Below are positions 23,165 through 30,406 of a DNA stretch of 33,560 nucleotides, in pieces. Both the position numbers and the translations under genes were made by a program. This DNA is from a virus, in IMG/VR virus record IMGVR_UViG_3300042879_000585, positions 1 to 33,560 of that record, one strand, 5' to 3'. Position 1 is the stretch's first letter. The number at the start of each line of letters is the position of its first letter. The notes beneath the pieces were generated by a model. The model was not told the DNA's origin. It worked only from the letters and a program-made list of their open reading frames with translations, and did no database searches.

Positions 23165-23166
23165 GG

Positions 23167-23766
23167 TTACTCGATGATACGAATGTTCAAGGCGTTGACG
23201 GCGCTGACTAGAGCAGACACGGCGTTGAGTTGTACTTGCAGGGCGGAGGTCTGAGCAGATACGCTACTGACCCGGACTTCCAAGGCAGACACTACGTTGT
23301 TGGCAGACGTCAAGGCGGCGGAGACGGCATTCACTTGGACCTGAAGGGTAGAGACGTTGGCCGTCAAGCCGCCGATAAGACCGACGCAAGTAGCGGAAGT
23401 GCAAATGACAATTTCGTTGCCGCTTGGCGGGAGGGTCGCGCCCGTTCCGGCGTTCTTGACGACGATGTCGAAGGAGCCAGTGGTTTGGCGGACGACCGCA
23501 TAGGTCTTGGGTGAGGAGGGTACGATGATATTGGCGTTGCCAGTCAGGGTGCCTTGGACTAGGAGGATGCCTGCGCGGGCTTGGTCGGTTGCCGCGTTGG
23601 CAGTCGAAAGGGTTGTGTCACCCGATGAGACGCTGACAATGGCTGTGCCTGCGATTGCGGTGGCAATCAGGTCTAGGTTGTTGTTGGTCTTGGTGCCCCA
23701 GGTGGTGGCGTTTTCGCCAGTCGCCTGAAGCTCAAGCCTTAAGAGTGGATCGTATGTAGAGGGCAT
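23167..23766 (-). CDS. fibre-like tail protein with C-terminal coiled coil
   Basis: The 199 residues begin STYDPLLRLELQATGENATTWGT (read as two halves), a start I know from phage tail-fibre-type proteins. Residues 10-125 are beta-rich. Residues 130-195 show heptad-like repeats with Val/Leu at regular spacing (STLQVQVNAVSA and SALQVQLNAVSA are near copies). A trimeric coiled coil is likely. The fold suggests an attached fibre or spike, but it has no evident receptor-binding tip and may be an adapter onto which another protein binds. It starts in a TAATG overlap with the gene before it. Confidence 0.65.
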   Translation of the reverse strand: MPSTYDPLLRLELQATGENATTWGTKTNNNLDLIATAIAGTAIVSVSSGDTTLSTANAATDQARAGILLVQGTLTGNANIIVPSSPKTYAVVRQTTGSFDIVVKNAGTGATLPPSGNEIVICTSATCVGLIGGLTANVSTLQVQVNAVSAALTSANNVVSALEVRVSSVSAQTSALQVQLNAVSALVSAVNALNIRIIE

Positions 23767-24026
23767 TACTTGCGCTCCTGAAGGATTCGTGTTACTTTAT
23801 CGTCGATTCTATTTAACACAATTGTTAGCTTATTTTCAAGATCGCTCACTACCTCGCGCGTTGCAAAGTCCTTGTTGACTTGGGCTACGTGCTGATGGTG
23901 CTGGTCGTGTAGCTTTTCAATTCGCTGTTCCATGGTCTTCAATTCCTTGTGCAGATAGGCAGCATAAGCTAGAGCTAACGGCAATAGAACATCTGAAATG
24001 AATTTCCACATAGCAGAAAGTTCCAT
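23766..24026 (-). CDS. small membrane protein with coiled coil
   Basis: These 86 residues carry one hydrophobic segment near the N-terminus (about 8-23, FISDVLLPLALAYAAYL) and then a charged helix to the end (EQRIEKLHDQHHQHVAQVN and DLENKLTIVLNRIDD) with heptad spacing. The topology resembles spanin- or holin-like accessory proteins. The gene is in the tail region, however, far from the holin and endolysin, so an envelope-interacting tail or ejection role is equally possible. The ATG at 24026 and the one at 24011 both have weak GGAA sites; I keep the longer form. Stop and next start overlap as TAATG. Confidence 0.6.
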   Translation of the reverse strand: MELSAMWKFISDVLLPLALAYAAYLHKELKTMEQRIEKLHDQHHQHVAQVNKDFATREVVSDLENKLTIVLNRIDDKVTRILQERK

Positions 24027-24030
24027 GGCT

Positions 24031-24342
24031 TTATTCCGGCGAACTCATAGACGGATTCCATTGAACGGGCGTCACGAGTATGTAATTGTTGTCTTCGGTC
24101 AACAGGAACCCCGCATCTTCTTTGGCGAGGTACGCATCTAGATTTTGCAGCGGGCGCCCATCAGGAACCTTCTTGGATTCTAGGCGGGGCCGGGGCGGCT
24201 TGTTCTGCGGGTGGCGCTTAAGATCGTAGGCGCCGTCGAAGCAGGACGAACACACCACCAAGTTGGTGGACTCGCGGCGCATCTGCCGCCTGTAGTACTT
24301 CTGCCCGCACCTATCACAAAGCGACCATACATCCATACGCAT
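24031..24342 (-). CDS. zinc-ribbon protein, paralogue 2
   Basis: In these 103 residues, VWSLCDRCGQKYYRRQMRRE holds the first Cys pair (C-x2-C), then VVCSSCFDGAYD the second pair, followed by LKRHPQNKPP. Four cysteines in two C-x2-C pairs predict a small zinc ribbon. It matches the preceding gene almost part by part, including the spacing of all four Cys and the HPQN motif, so the two are tandem paralogues. This one has about 30 more residues at the C-terminus (EDAGFLLTEDNNYIL). A role in head-tail joining is suggested only by position beside the adaptors. Confidence 0.7.
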   Translation of the reverse strand: MRMDVWSLCDRCGQKYYRRQMRRESTNLVVCSSCFDGAYDLKRHPQNKPPRPRLESKKVPDGRPLQNLDAYLAKEDAGFLLTEDNNYILVTPVQWNPSMSSPE

Positions 24343-24344
24343 GG

Positions 24345-24563
24345 TCAGGAACCATAGTTGGTCTGGTCTGGCCGGGCGTCGGGAACTGGCTTAAGTTCGC
24401 GCCGGGGTTTAGCCGAGTAGTTCTGCGGGTGACTTTTCTTGTCGAAGCGTCCGTCATAGCAAGCCATGCAGACAACGAAGTTGGTGGTTTCTTTGCGAAG
24501 GTCCCGGCGTTTGTAGTCGAATCCGCAGCGGTCACAGACCGACCACATATCTAGGACTGACAT
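24345..24563 (-). CDS. zinc-ribbon protein, paralogue 1
   Basis: These 72 residues show the same plan as the next gene: MWSVCDRCGFDYKRRDLRKE and VVCMACYDGRFD with two C-x2-C pairs, then KKSHPQNYSAKPRRE. Zinc binding is likely from the cysteines; function is unknown. It lies between the adaptor gene (overlap TAATG) and its paralogue, which begins three bases before this gene's stop region. The pair probably arose by tandem duplication. Confidence 0.7.
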   Translation of the reverse strand: MSVLDMWSVCDRCGFDYKRRDLRKETTNFVVCMACYDGRFDKKSHPQNYSAKPRRELKPVPDARPDQTNYGS

Positions 24564-25216
24564 TAGGGCTGCCCTGCCAGCGTGTTTTCTGGTGAGCCTA
24601 GGTTGCGATTGGAAGAGTCGGAACGCCGGGCGCGGGTGTATTCGATGTTCAGGACCGCCAGTTCTTCGTCGGCCAGCCCCTTCCAGATTTGGACGGCACT
24701 TGCGTTCTTGGTCCAGGCATTGGCGTACATCATGGCGGCTGCGAAGAAAGCCGAGTCCGCCCGCTCCGAGAAGTAATTGGTTGGGTTAGCGGAGCTAAGG
24801 ATGGTAACCTGTGGAATGTATTCGATAAGGGCCGTGGTGTTGGCCGGGGGCGTGGGCGCTAAGAAGATGGTGGCGTTGTCCTTGGGCGCGTAGTATTTGG
24901 TGGGCGCGCAAGAAGTGTAGTCCGGCCAATAAGCTGTGAGGAATTCGTTGTTCTGCTCAAGCAGGTTAGTCCAGCCGCCCGTCGCACACACTTGGATGGA
25001 CTTCAGGACTAGCAGGTTGGTAGGCAGCGACAGGGTACGAGTGGAGGCGCTAACCGATACTTCGGTAAAGCGGAACGTGTTGATGGGGTCTAGGCGGCGT
25101 TGGAGGTAGCCTTGGGCGCGCTCGACAATCGCGGGCAGGGCAGAGATGAACTCAGCCGAGTCCTCTTCCATGTTGGCTTGAATGTCGGCTATCAGAGTGC
25201 TATAGGTGTATCCCAT
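24563..25216 (-). CDS. head-tail adaptor-like protein (P22 gp4 / SU10-adaptor type)
   Basis: In these 217 residues the N-terminal helix YSTLIADIQANMEE and RAQGYLQRRLDPINTFRF, then the strands LPTNLLVLKSIQV, PTKYYAPKDNATIFLAPTPP and YIPQVTILSS, and a C-terminal helix (SAFFAAAMMYANAW) match the pattern of phage adaptor proteins that dock below the portal. The usual length is 160-230 residues. Together with the 221-residue protein upstream it would form the neck of a short tail. The start overlaps the previous gene as TAATG. Assignment is by pattern recognition. Confidence 0.72.
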   Translation of the reverse strand: MGYTYSTLIADIQANMEEDSAEFISALPAIVERAQGYLQRRLDPINTFRFTEVSVSASTRTLSLPTNLLVLKSIQVCATGGWTNLLEQNNEFLTAYWPDYTSCAPTKYYAPKDNATIFLAPTPPANTTALIEYIPQVTILSSANPTNYFSERADSAFFAAAMMYANAWTKNASAVQIWKGLADEELAVLNIEYTRARRSDSSNRNLGSPENTLAGQP

Positions 25217-25881
25217 TACCGCCTCCCAATCCTAACCAAGAAGGGGCCACGCTCGCGGTCTTCACGCATTGCTTCTTTCAGTTGGGCTTCGTACTCGGCC
25301 TTCAAAAGGACAAGGCGGTTCTGGTCCACGCGGGTGCCGCGCCGCAAGCCGATCCAGTAGGCAAGGCCATAGGTGACGGCAGGAAGGAAGCGCCGGGGCA
25401 CGTCAATGTTATCGAAGGCGCGGAGCGTGTCTTCAGCATTCTTTTGAATTGTCAGTACGATAGTGTAGGATTGGTCGGGTAGCGGCCACAGATTTAGGAT
25501 GTTGGAAGTGCGGCGTCGATCCCACCAGTAACGAGTGGGGCGCCCGGTCTGGGACTTGGTGGGGATTTCCGCCCAGCGTTCGTAGCCGTCGCGGTCCATT
25601 AGAATGTCGGTGGTGCTGGTGCGGGTGCTGGCAGAAAGCACGTCGGAAATGCTAGGACCAAAAGTTACGGTGCCCTCGGAAGTTGTGACGGGCACGGTCG
25701 TGGTTTCGATTTTGTGGAGAAGGACGTTCTGGTTCTGGATGGCCGTCAACATGTAATCGAGGCCGCGCCGGGCGCTAATCAGTTCGTCAGCAAGAAGGGG
25801 ACCGCCGCCAACCATGGCAGCAGCATCCTGAAGTATCTCGTCAAAGGTGGGGTCGAAGGAGGCTACGCCGCTGGTTGCCAT
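25216..25881 (-). CDS. second head-tail adaptor-like protein (P22 gp4 / T7 gp11-like)
   Basis: The 221 residues begin DPTFDEILQDAAAMVGGGPL and include an N-terminal helical pair, strands around ETTTVPVTTSEGTVTF, then PTRYWWDRRRTSNILNLWP, YTIVLTIQKN and a C-terminal helix bundle (RRFLPAVTYGLAYWIGLRRG). This order of elements is like gp4/gp11-type adaptors. A second protein of the same kind follows directly, so the two may be distant paralogues, or this one may be the true neck connector. The ATG at 25881 has GAGGAA eight bases upstream. Confidence 0.65.
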   Translation of the reverse strand: MATSGVASFDPTFDEILQDAAAMVGGGPLLADELISARRGLDYMLTAIQNQNVLLHKIETTTVPVTTSEGTVTFGPSISDVLSASTRTSTTDILMDRDGYERWAEIPTKSQTGRPTRYWWDRRRTSNILNLWPLPDQSYTIVLTIQKNAEDTLRAFDNIDVPRRFLPAVTYGLAYWIGLRRGTRVDQNRLVLLKAEYEAQLKEAMREDRERGPFLVRIGRR

Positions 25882-25893
25882 TGGCGCGATTCC

Positions 25894-26208
25894 TCAGACG
25901 ACTCCGTAAATAGTTACGAGCGGGCCGCCGCCAGCATAGGAACTGCGGACGTAGGGAACGTCGAAGATCACTTGCACAAGGGTCGTGGTGACTGCGGCAG
26001 TGACTTCAGCGAACGCAATCCACGGGCCAGTTTCGAAGGGTGCGGCTTCCAAGAAAATGGAGGGGCCTGCGGCGGCGCTCTTCTGGACCCAGAAGCACCG
26101 GGAGGGCGAACCGTCAAAGCGGTAGTCAAGGTCAATGGGGTCGCTCGTCGTAGTCGCGGATGTGCTGACTTGGAAGGGGACGACGCGAATAGTTTTGATG
26201 CCGGGCAT
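25894..26208 (-). CDS. small beta-rich structural protein
   Basis: These 104 residues are predicted to be almost all beta strands (for example CFWVQKSAAAGPSIFLE and TTTLVQVIFDVPYVRSSY), with no enzyme motif. It sits between the 147-residue capsid-region protein and the adaptors. A decoration or neck role is a guess from position. The ATG at 26208 follows TAGGAGC, and a hairpin lies just upstream of that site. Its stop lies 12 bases before the next ATG. Confidence 0.6.
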   Translation of the reverse strand: MPGIKTIRVVPFQVSTSATTTSDPIDLDYRFDGSPSRCFWVQKSAAAGPSIFLEAAPFETGPWIAFAEVTAAVTTTLVQVIFDVPYVRSSYAGGGPLVTIYGVV

Positions 26209-26230
26209 GGGAAGCTCCTAAAGCAAGTAA

Positions 26231-26260
26231 GGCAGACCCCGCCCGAAGGAGGAGCCTGCC
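26231..26260 (-). terminator. UUCG-capped hairpin, possible partial terminator
   Basis: On the - strand GGCAGGCTCC pairs with GGGGTCTGCC through ten pairs (two of them G-U), then one mismatch and two C-G pairs close a TTCG loop. Downstream comes TTACTTGCTTT, a broken U-tract, and then the ribosome site of the 104-residue gene. It lies in the 59-base gap after the 147-residue gene. It could reduce read-through into the neck genes or stabilise the capsid mRNA. Confidence 0.5.
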
Positions 26261-26267
26261 AAACTTG

Positions 26268-26711
26268 TTAGCCGATCACAACGTGGACAATGACGGAACC
26301 CGCCGCCACAGTCGAAGTAGCAATAGACACGATGGCCTGGACCGTGGTATCCGCCGCCAGCACAATGCTGTTAGTGGAAACTTGGGCAGCAGAACCAGCG
26401 TAATCGCGGCGACCTGCGGTGTTCACGGACGTAGCTGCGAACAGGGTAGCAGGGTTGGCCGAGGTGCCGACGGTAATCTTGGTGTCAAGGTTATCGTAGG
26501 CGGTCGTAATGTCAAGAACACATTCGTAGAAGTTAGAGCCAGCCGGAGCCACGAACAACGGGATGGTGGTCGCACCAACCGCCGTGCCTGACTTGGCAGT
26601 GTTTACTACTACGGAGTAACGGCCCGGAACGCGGGCTTGCGTCAAATCGACAACGGAACCGGAAGCGGGTTCGTGATTGGCGATGTTGACAGGGTAGCTA
26701 AAAGTAGTCAT
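26268..26711 (-). CDS. beta-rich capsid-region protein
   Basis: In these 147 residues, strands such as PGRYSVVVNTAKSGTAVGA and SNFYECVLDITTAYDNLD, with many Thr, Ser and Val and no charged clusters, suggest a beta sandwich. It lies just after the major capsid gene and is bracketed by two UUCG hairpins, so it may be a highly expressed decoration or capsid-fibre protein, but there is no recognised family. The ATG at 26711 has AAGGAG six bases upstream. Confidence 0.65.
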   Translation of the reverse strand: MTTFSYPVNIANHEPASGSVVDLTQARVPGRYSVVVNTAKSGTAVGATTIPLFVAPAGSNFYECVLDITTAYDNLDTKITVGTSANPATLFAATSVNTAGRRDYAGSAAQVSTNSIVLAADTTVQAIVSIATSTVAAGSVIVHVVIG

Positions 26712-26736
26712 CTGATTCTCCTTAAGGATGAGGGAA

Positions 26737-26754
26737 TGGGGGCCGAAGCCCCCA
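26737..26754 (-). terminator. perfect UUCG-capped hairpin after the major capsid gene
   Basis: The - strand reads TGGGGGC, TTCG, GCCCCCA, a seven-pair GC stem with a TTCG tetraloop. It begins six bases after the major capsid stop codon. Only a weak pyrimidine run (TTCCCTC) follows, so it may act as an mRNA-stabilising or partial terminator element rather than a full stop. Confidence 0.5.
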
Positions 26755-26759
26755 AACCA

Positions 26760-27674
26760 TTAGGTTGAACCAGAGGAGCCGTACCACTGACGCCAGTCAG
26801 ACCAGCCGAAGCTGTAACGCTCGCGGGCCTTGTAGCGCATGTTGCCCGTCAGGAAGTCCACATCGTCCTTGGTGGCCAGCGGCGCACGGATAAACATCTT
26901 GGTACCATTCGGCACATCAGTGCGAATGAACCAGCCGTTCGTGTCCGTGAAGCGGTGGTTGACGGTGTAGCCCTTCGAGAACAGGCCCATGTCCTTCAGA
27001 GCGTTCGTGTCGTTGTCAGCCGTACCGACGCGCAGGTCAGAGAAGAGGATACGGTGGGCAACGAACTGAAGCTGCGGAGGAATGTGCAGGCTCACAGCGC
27101 GGGCGCCGATCAGCAGGCCACGGTCATCCTTGGTCAACGAGATGTTGATCAGGGCCGACTCAAGGGCAGTTTCGGACAGGTCCGAGCTAACCTTGTTGGA
27201 CTGCGTACCAGCCGCCAGCGTGGGGTGGTCGGTAGCGAAGAGAGGCTTGCCATCGCCACCAGCGTAGAGGGAGCTAGTGGAGAAGCCGTTGTTGAAGACG
27301 TTAGCGGCCTTCACCTGCTTGGCATTCGCCATCGCACGGCCCATCGCATTCGCCTTCATCTTGCCCGTCGTGCCATAGAGGTTGTCCTCGATAGCTTCTT
27401 CGGTGATGGCGAAAGCCATGGCAACGGTTTCATGGGTAAAGCGGCTCGTCCAAGCTTCGGAGGCGGTGTCGAAGAACACCTGATCGCCTTCGTCCTTGAC
27501 CGGGGCCGTACCAAAGCCCGTCATCAACACTTCTTCTTCGAACGACCGATCAGACTTCTCGATGTCGAACAGCGGAGTGTGTTCGTTGTCGATGCTCTTA
27601 TAGGCAGTGCCGAAGATAGCGTTAAGGCCGGGAACAAGCTGCTTCGCAAATTGTGCGCGAGTCAAAATAGTCAT
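26760..27674 (-). CDS. major capsid protein (Mu gpT-like HK97 fold)
   Basis: This is the main shell protein. The 304 residues carry FNNGFSTSSLYAGGDGKPLF (127-146) and then ATDHPTLAAG, characteristic of Mu gpT-like major head subunits. SETALESALINISLTKDDRG and later IPPQLQFVAHRILFSD complete the pattern. The N-terminal half has the E-loop-like acidic stretch EVLMTGFGTAPVKDEGD. The length is within the usual 300-330. No long N-terminal delta domain is seen, in keeping with the separate scaffold gene. It is preceded by a decoration-like gene and followed by a stable hairpin, as expected for the most abundant transcript. Confidence 0.9.
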   Translation of the reverse strand: MTILTRAQFAKQLVPGLNAIFGTAYKSIDNEHTPLFDIEKSDRSFEEEVLMTGFGTAPVKDEGDQVFFDTASEAWTSRFTHETVAMAFAITEEAIEDNLYGTTGKMKANAMGRAMANAKQVKAANVFNNGFSTSSLYAGGDGKPLFATDHPTLAAGTQSNKVSSDLSETALESALINISLTKDDRGLLIGARAVSLHIPPQLQFVAHRILFSDLRVGTADNDTNALKDMGLFSKGYTVNHRFTDTNGWFIRTDVPNGTKMFIRAPLATKDDVDFLTGNMRYKARERYSFGWSDWRQWYGSSGST

Positions 27675-27690
27675 TGTCTAGTCCCCCCTA

Positions 27691-28281
27691 TTATGCCGCA
27701 GAAACTTGCTGGAGGATTGGACCGTTCAACTTCACGACCACAATCGGGAACGGATCGCCCCAGTTGTTGTCGACAATGTTGGCCAAACCCACAAGCTTCA
27801 GCGCAGTGCCAATAGCAGAGGTACGGGTAGACGCATCCAGCGTGTAGCGGGAAACACCGTATACTGCATCAACATCGCCGCCAGACGCGGTCACGTCAAA
27901 GTTCAAGCCGAGGTCGCCCGCCGTAACGGAAGCGTCAGCCTGCACAATGAAGAGCGCGTTGGGATTGTCAACGACGTAGGCCGCCGGACGGTCGGAACCG
28001 TTATAGAGGCCAGCCGAAGACGTATCTGCGGGGATTGAGTTCTTGAGTTGAGGCTGCTTCGTGGTCGGGTCGATCCACGCGAAACCAGCAGCAACACCCA
28101 GCAGGGGGCCACCACCAGTACCAGCCGAAACAATTACGCCACCCGACAGCTTGACCGGAGAACCCTTACCGAGGTCCGGGCAGTTAGCGCCGTTGGGAAG
28201 CGGATAAGCGCGGAGTTCGTTACCATGGGTGCCAAGGGCAGCCACAGCGCGAAGACCGAAGGGTGCGAAAGATTGGGGCAC
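27691..28281 (-). CDS. capsid decoration-like protein
   Basis: The 196 residues are Gly/Ala/Val-rich and beta-dominated. FAPFGLRAVAALGTHGNELR at the start and PVKLSGGVIVSAGTGGGPL after it, then PNALFIVQADASVTAGDLG, resemble decoration or head-stabilising proteins of phages with gpT-like capsids. It lies directly upstream of the major capsid gene, in the usual place for such a protein. It starts with GTG at 28281, seven bases after AGGAGG, an excellent ribosome site. A candidate promoter lies about 430 bases upstream. Confidence 0.7.
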   Translation of the reverse strand: MPQSFAPFGLRAVAALGTHGNELRAYPLPNGANCPDLGKGSPVKLSGGVIVSAGTGGGPLLGVAAGFAWIDPTTKQPQLKNSIPADTSSAGLYNGSDRPAAYVVDNPNALFIVQADASVTAGDLGLNFDVTASGGDVDAVYGVSRYTLDASTRTSAIGTALKLVGLANIVDNNWGDPFPIVVVKLNGPILQQVSAA

Positions 28282-28302
28282 CTTTTATCCTCCTTCTGTG
28301 TG

Positions 28303-28794
28303 TTATCCAAACGAGGGACGTCGCCCTCTGGAAAAGCGTTTTGAACCTTCATTGGCAAAGCGTTGTGCCCGGCCCATATTGTCATCGTAGCTGATTGTCT
28401 TCAGATCGAAAGCCTGCTCTGCTTGAATGGCCCGATCTTCAGACCATTTCTGGATGGCTTCCGCTTTCCGTCGAGGCAGCTTAGCGAAAACAAGGTCGCC
28501 GTTAATAGCCGCGCCTGCCAAAGCAGAAATCTTACTTTCGAGTCCAGGGAAAACGTAACCGTCGGGAACTTCCCCGATTGGAACGAATGCCCACCCTTCT
28601 CGCATACGCTGAGAGATGTTGTTGAAATCATCTTGGTCCCCTACCCGGAAACGAATCCACCTATAGATGAATGCGTCACTGTCAGGCATTGGGGGGATTT
28701 CTAGCGCATTGGGAGGATTATACTCTGTTTCCAGAGAATTTTCAAGTGCTTCGTCGATGGCGTTACTTGGGGTCGCGAAAAGTTTGTTTTTCAT
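28303..28794 (-). CDS. conserved hypothetical protein between scaffold and capsid genes
   Basis: In these 163 residues, the centre [20 protein letters not shown] and [17 protein letters not shown], then [17 protein letters not shown], form a pattern conserved in phages at this place (an Arg-rich start, a GW motif, and a helical end rich in Gln, Ala and Arg). The function is not known to me. The start is the ATG at 28794 overlapping the scaffold stop as TAATG. It holds a near-consensus promoter near its 5' end that could feed the downstream capsid genes. Confidence 0.62.
   Translation of the reverse strand: MKNKLFATPSNAIDEALENSLETEYNPPNALEIPPMPDSDAFIYRWIRFRVGDQDDFNNISQRMREGWAFVPIGEVPDGYVFPGLESKISALAGAAINGDLVFAKLPRRKAEAIQKWSEDRAIQAEQAFDLKTISYDDNMGRAQRFANEGSKRFSRGRRPSFG
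28717..28745 (-). promoter_or_regulatory. intragenic sigma70-like promoter upstream of the capsid genes
   Basis: On the - strand TTGAAA (28740-28745) is followed after exactly 17 bases by TATAAT (28717-28722), the same 11/12 pattern as the + strand promoter at 4648-4676. Transcripts would begin near 28710, within the 163-residue gene, and lead to the decoration-like and major capsid genes. This would suit high late expression. Confidence 0.55.
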
Positions 28795-29795
28795 TACAGA
28801 ATCTCCGTGTACTGGCTGGTGGTCTGCATGGCACGTTCCGTCTTGGCTTTCTCGCGGGCGTACTGTTCCACGCTAATGCCGAGGTGGTTAGCCATTTCCC
28901 GGTCGGCTTGCGTGATAGTTACGCGAACTTTGCCGGGGGCCGGAGCAGGGGCAGACCTGTTCTGGATGGTGGGGTTGTTGGCAGGCGGACGACCGACGGG
29001 GCGCCCCAGTTTCTGGGGGAACTCCCTCTGAAGCCGCTTGTCCAGTTCGTCAAAGTAGTCGGGGTCGGTGGGCGCGAAACCGTCGCGAACCATTTGCTGG
29101 TCAATGACTCGGGCACTGGCCGTCATCACCGCATCCTTGTTGAACCATTCCTTATTGCGGTCATACCATTCGACGGCAGCCGGGCTGGGGGTACGTCTAG
29201 CTGGCGCAGGCTGTGTCTGCTGGGTCGGCTGCGGGGCTGCCTGTCCAGTAGGTGCCTGCCGCGTAGGGATCGACCGCCTATCCTTTTCAGCCTGGGCTTT
29301 GGTTGCCGTGATGGTGGCAATCTGCTGTTGGATTTCAAAGATTTTGTCGCGGTCGCCAGCATCGTAAGCTGAATCGAAATCCCGGCGCAAGGCTTGCATC
29401 GAGGTATCGAGTTGCTTAATGTAGAGGTCGTAGCCAATGGCGGCACCCTCGTTAGCTTCAGCTTCAGCCCGTTGGGCGCGGGTTTCTAATTGCGCTAGGC
29501 GGGCTTGCGCTTCAGTTAGTTGTCTGGCATAAAGGTCCCGTTGGTTCTTGAGGCGCTGGCTACGGGTTAGGCGCTTTCGATCAGAAGGGGAATCGTCGGA
29601 TGTCGAACCGTCGTCATCGTCAGAATCTTCGGAGGGCTTGGAAGCGGCTGCGGGTTCCGGTTCGGGCACCGGATCAGCTTCTGGAGGTGGCGCAACAGAA
29701 GATTCTTCCACGATTTCAATGTCGGATTCTTCTGAAGCGTTTGGCGCTTTGCCTGGATTGTCGAGGTCGATTTCTCGATAGCCGGATTCGGACAT
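28794..29795 (-). CDS. scaffolding-like protein
   Basis: The 333 residues are highly charged. An acidic N-terminus (about 1-75, many Asp, Glu, Ser and Pro) is followed by a coiled coil (75-170, [20 protein letters not shown] and [18 protein letters not shown]), a Pro/Gln/Thr linker and a C-terminal helical part ending [20 protein letters not shown]. Helical, soluble proteins with disordered acidic N-termini between portal and capsid genes are scaffolds in P22-like phages, and this C-terminal pattern is frequent in them. No protease motif is seen. It starts four bases after the GroES-like gene ends. Confidence 0.75.
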   Translation of the reverse strand: MSESGYREIDLDNPGKAPNASEESDIEIVEESSVAPPPEADPVPEPEPAAASKPSEDSDDDDGSTSDDSPSDRKRLTRSQRLKNQRDLYARQLTEAQARLAQLETRAQRAEAEANEGAAIGYDLYIKQLDTSMQALRRDFDSAYDAGDRDKIFEIQQQIATITATKAQAEKDRRSIPTRQAPTGQAAPQPTQQTQPAPARRTPSPAAVEWYDRNKEWFNKDAVMTASARVIDQQMVRDGFAPTDPDYFDELDKRLQREFPQKLGRPVGRPPANNPTIQNRSAPAPAPGKVRVTITQADREMANHLGISVEQYAREKAKTERAMQTTSQYTEIL

Positions 29796-29798
29796 GAT

Positions 29799-30215
29799 TT
29801 ATTCCTTGAAGTTTGCGTCTAGGTATTCGGGTTTGTCTACGACCAACTCGATGCTAGAAGCCTTGACCAAGAGGAGCTTCACGCCCTTCCACCAAATCTT
29901 CTGGCCTGCGAATTTTGCGTAAACGATATAGTCACCGGGCTTGACCCATGGGCCTTTCCGGTATATATCTTCGTCCACGAATGCGAGTTCGCCCAATGAA
30001 AGGACGCGACCCACAGTGTTCAGGTATTCCCGATCCTCACGAAACGTGTCAGGAAGTAGGACCCCGCCCGCAGTCTTGCGCCGGATAGGCACAGGCCGGA
30101 CAAGAATCCCTACGCCAGGAATCCTAGGCAGTGGAGTCGGATCAGGAATTTCGTCCTGTGTGACCCACTGGTCGTTGGTAATGGCCCCGTCAAGAGCCGA
30201 GCGGGCAGTAATCAT
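29799..30215 (-). CDS. GroES-like co-chaperonin
   Basis: In these 138 residues, LVRPVPIRRKTAGGVLLPDT holds the GroES core strand and mobile loop (AGGVLL aligns with the AGG-IVL of GroES that docks on GroEL). VGRVLSLGE, VKPGDYIVYAKFAGQKIW and VKLLLVKASSIELVV follow in the same order as in Cpn10. An extra 30 residues lie at the N-terminus. I choose the ATG at 30215 (TAATG overlap; GGAAAGGGA before it) over the longer frame to 30299. It sits between portal and scaffold genes, so it probably helps host GroEL fold the capsid protein, as T4 gp31 does. No GroEL is seen here. Confidence 0.82.
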   Translation of the reverse strand: MITARSALDGAITNDQWVTQDEIPDPTPLPRIPGVGILVRPVPIRRKTAGGVLLPDTFREDREYLNTVGRVLSLGELAFVDEDIYRKGPWVKPGDYIVYAKFAGQKIWWKGVKLLLVKASSIELVVDKPEYLDANFKE

Positions 30216-30406
30216 TAGTCCCTTTCCTCTGAAGGTGTTGATTGAAAAAGGTCTTTTAGGATTTCCAGGGCAAGACCCATGCCGCTGATAACGCCGCACT
30301 TGCGAGCGTATTCGTCGTAGGAGGTCGCAGACCCCCTAGCTAGTGACTCTTTTTCGCGTTCTATTCGCTTCTGTACTTCTGCTACGTAATCTGATAGTAA
30401 CGTCAT
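30215..30406 (-). CDS. small helical phage protein
   Basis: Two helices are predicted in these 63 residues: LSDYVAEVQKRIEREKESLA, then YDEYARKCGVISGMGLALEI. It is soluble and charged. I recognise the general shape as a small protein often found beside the portal gene, but I cannot name a role. It begins in an ATGA overlap with the portal gene and ends in a TAATG overlap with the GroES-like gene. A candidate promoter lies about 40 bases upstream. Confidence 0.65.
   Translation of the reverse strand: MTLLSDYVAEVQKRIEREKESLARGSATSYDEYARKCGVISGMGLALEILKDLFQSTPSEERD

Noticed and set aside
30216-30299. N-terminal extension of the GroES-like gene to 30299
   Set aside because: The added 28 residues lie in the preceding small gene and do not look like a chaperonin. 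The ATG at 30215 has a strong ribosome site and a TAATG overlap.
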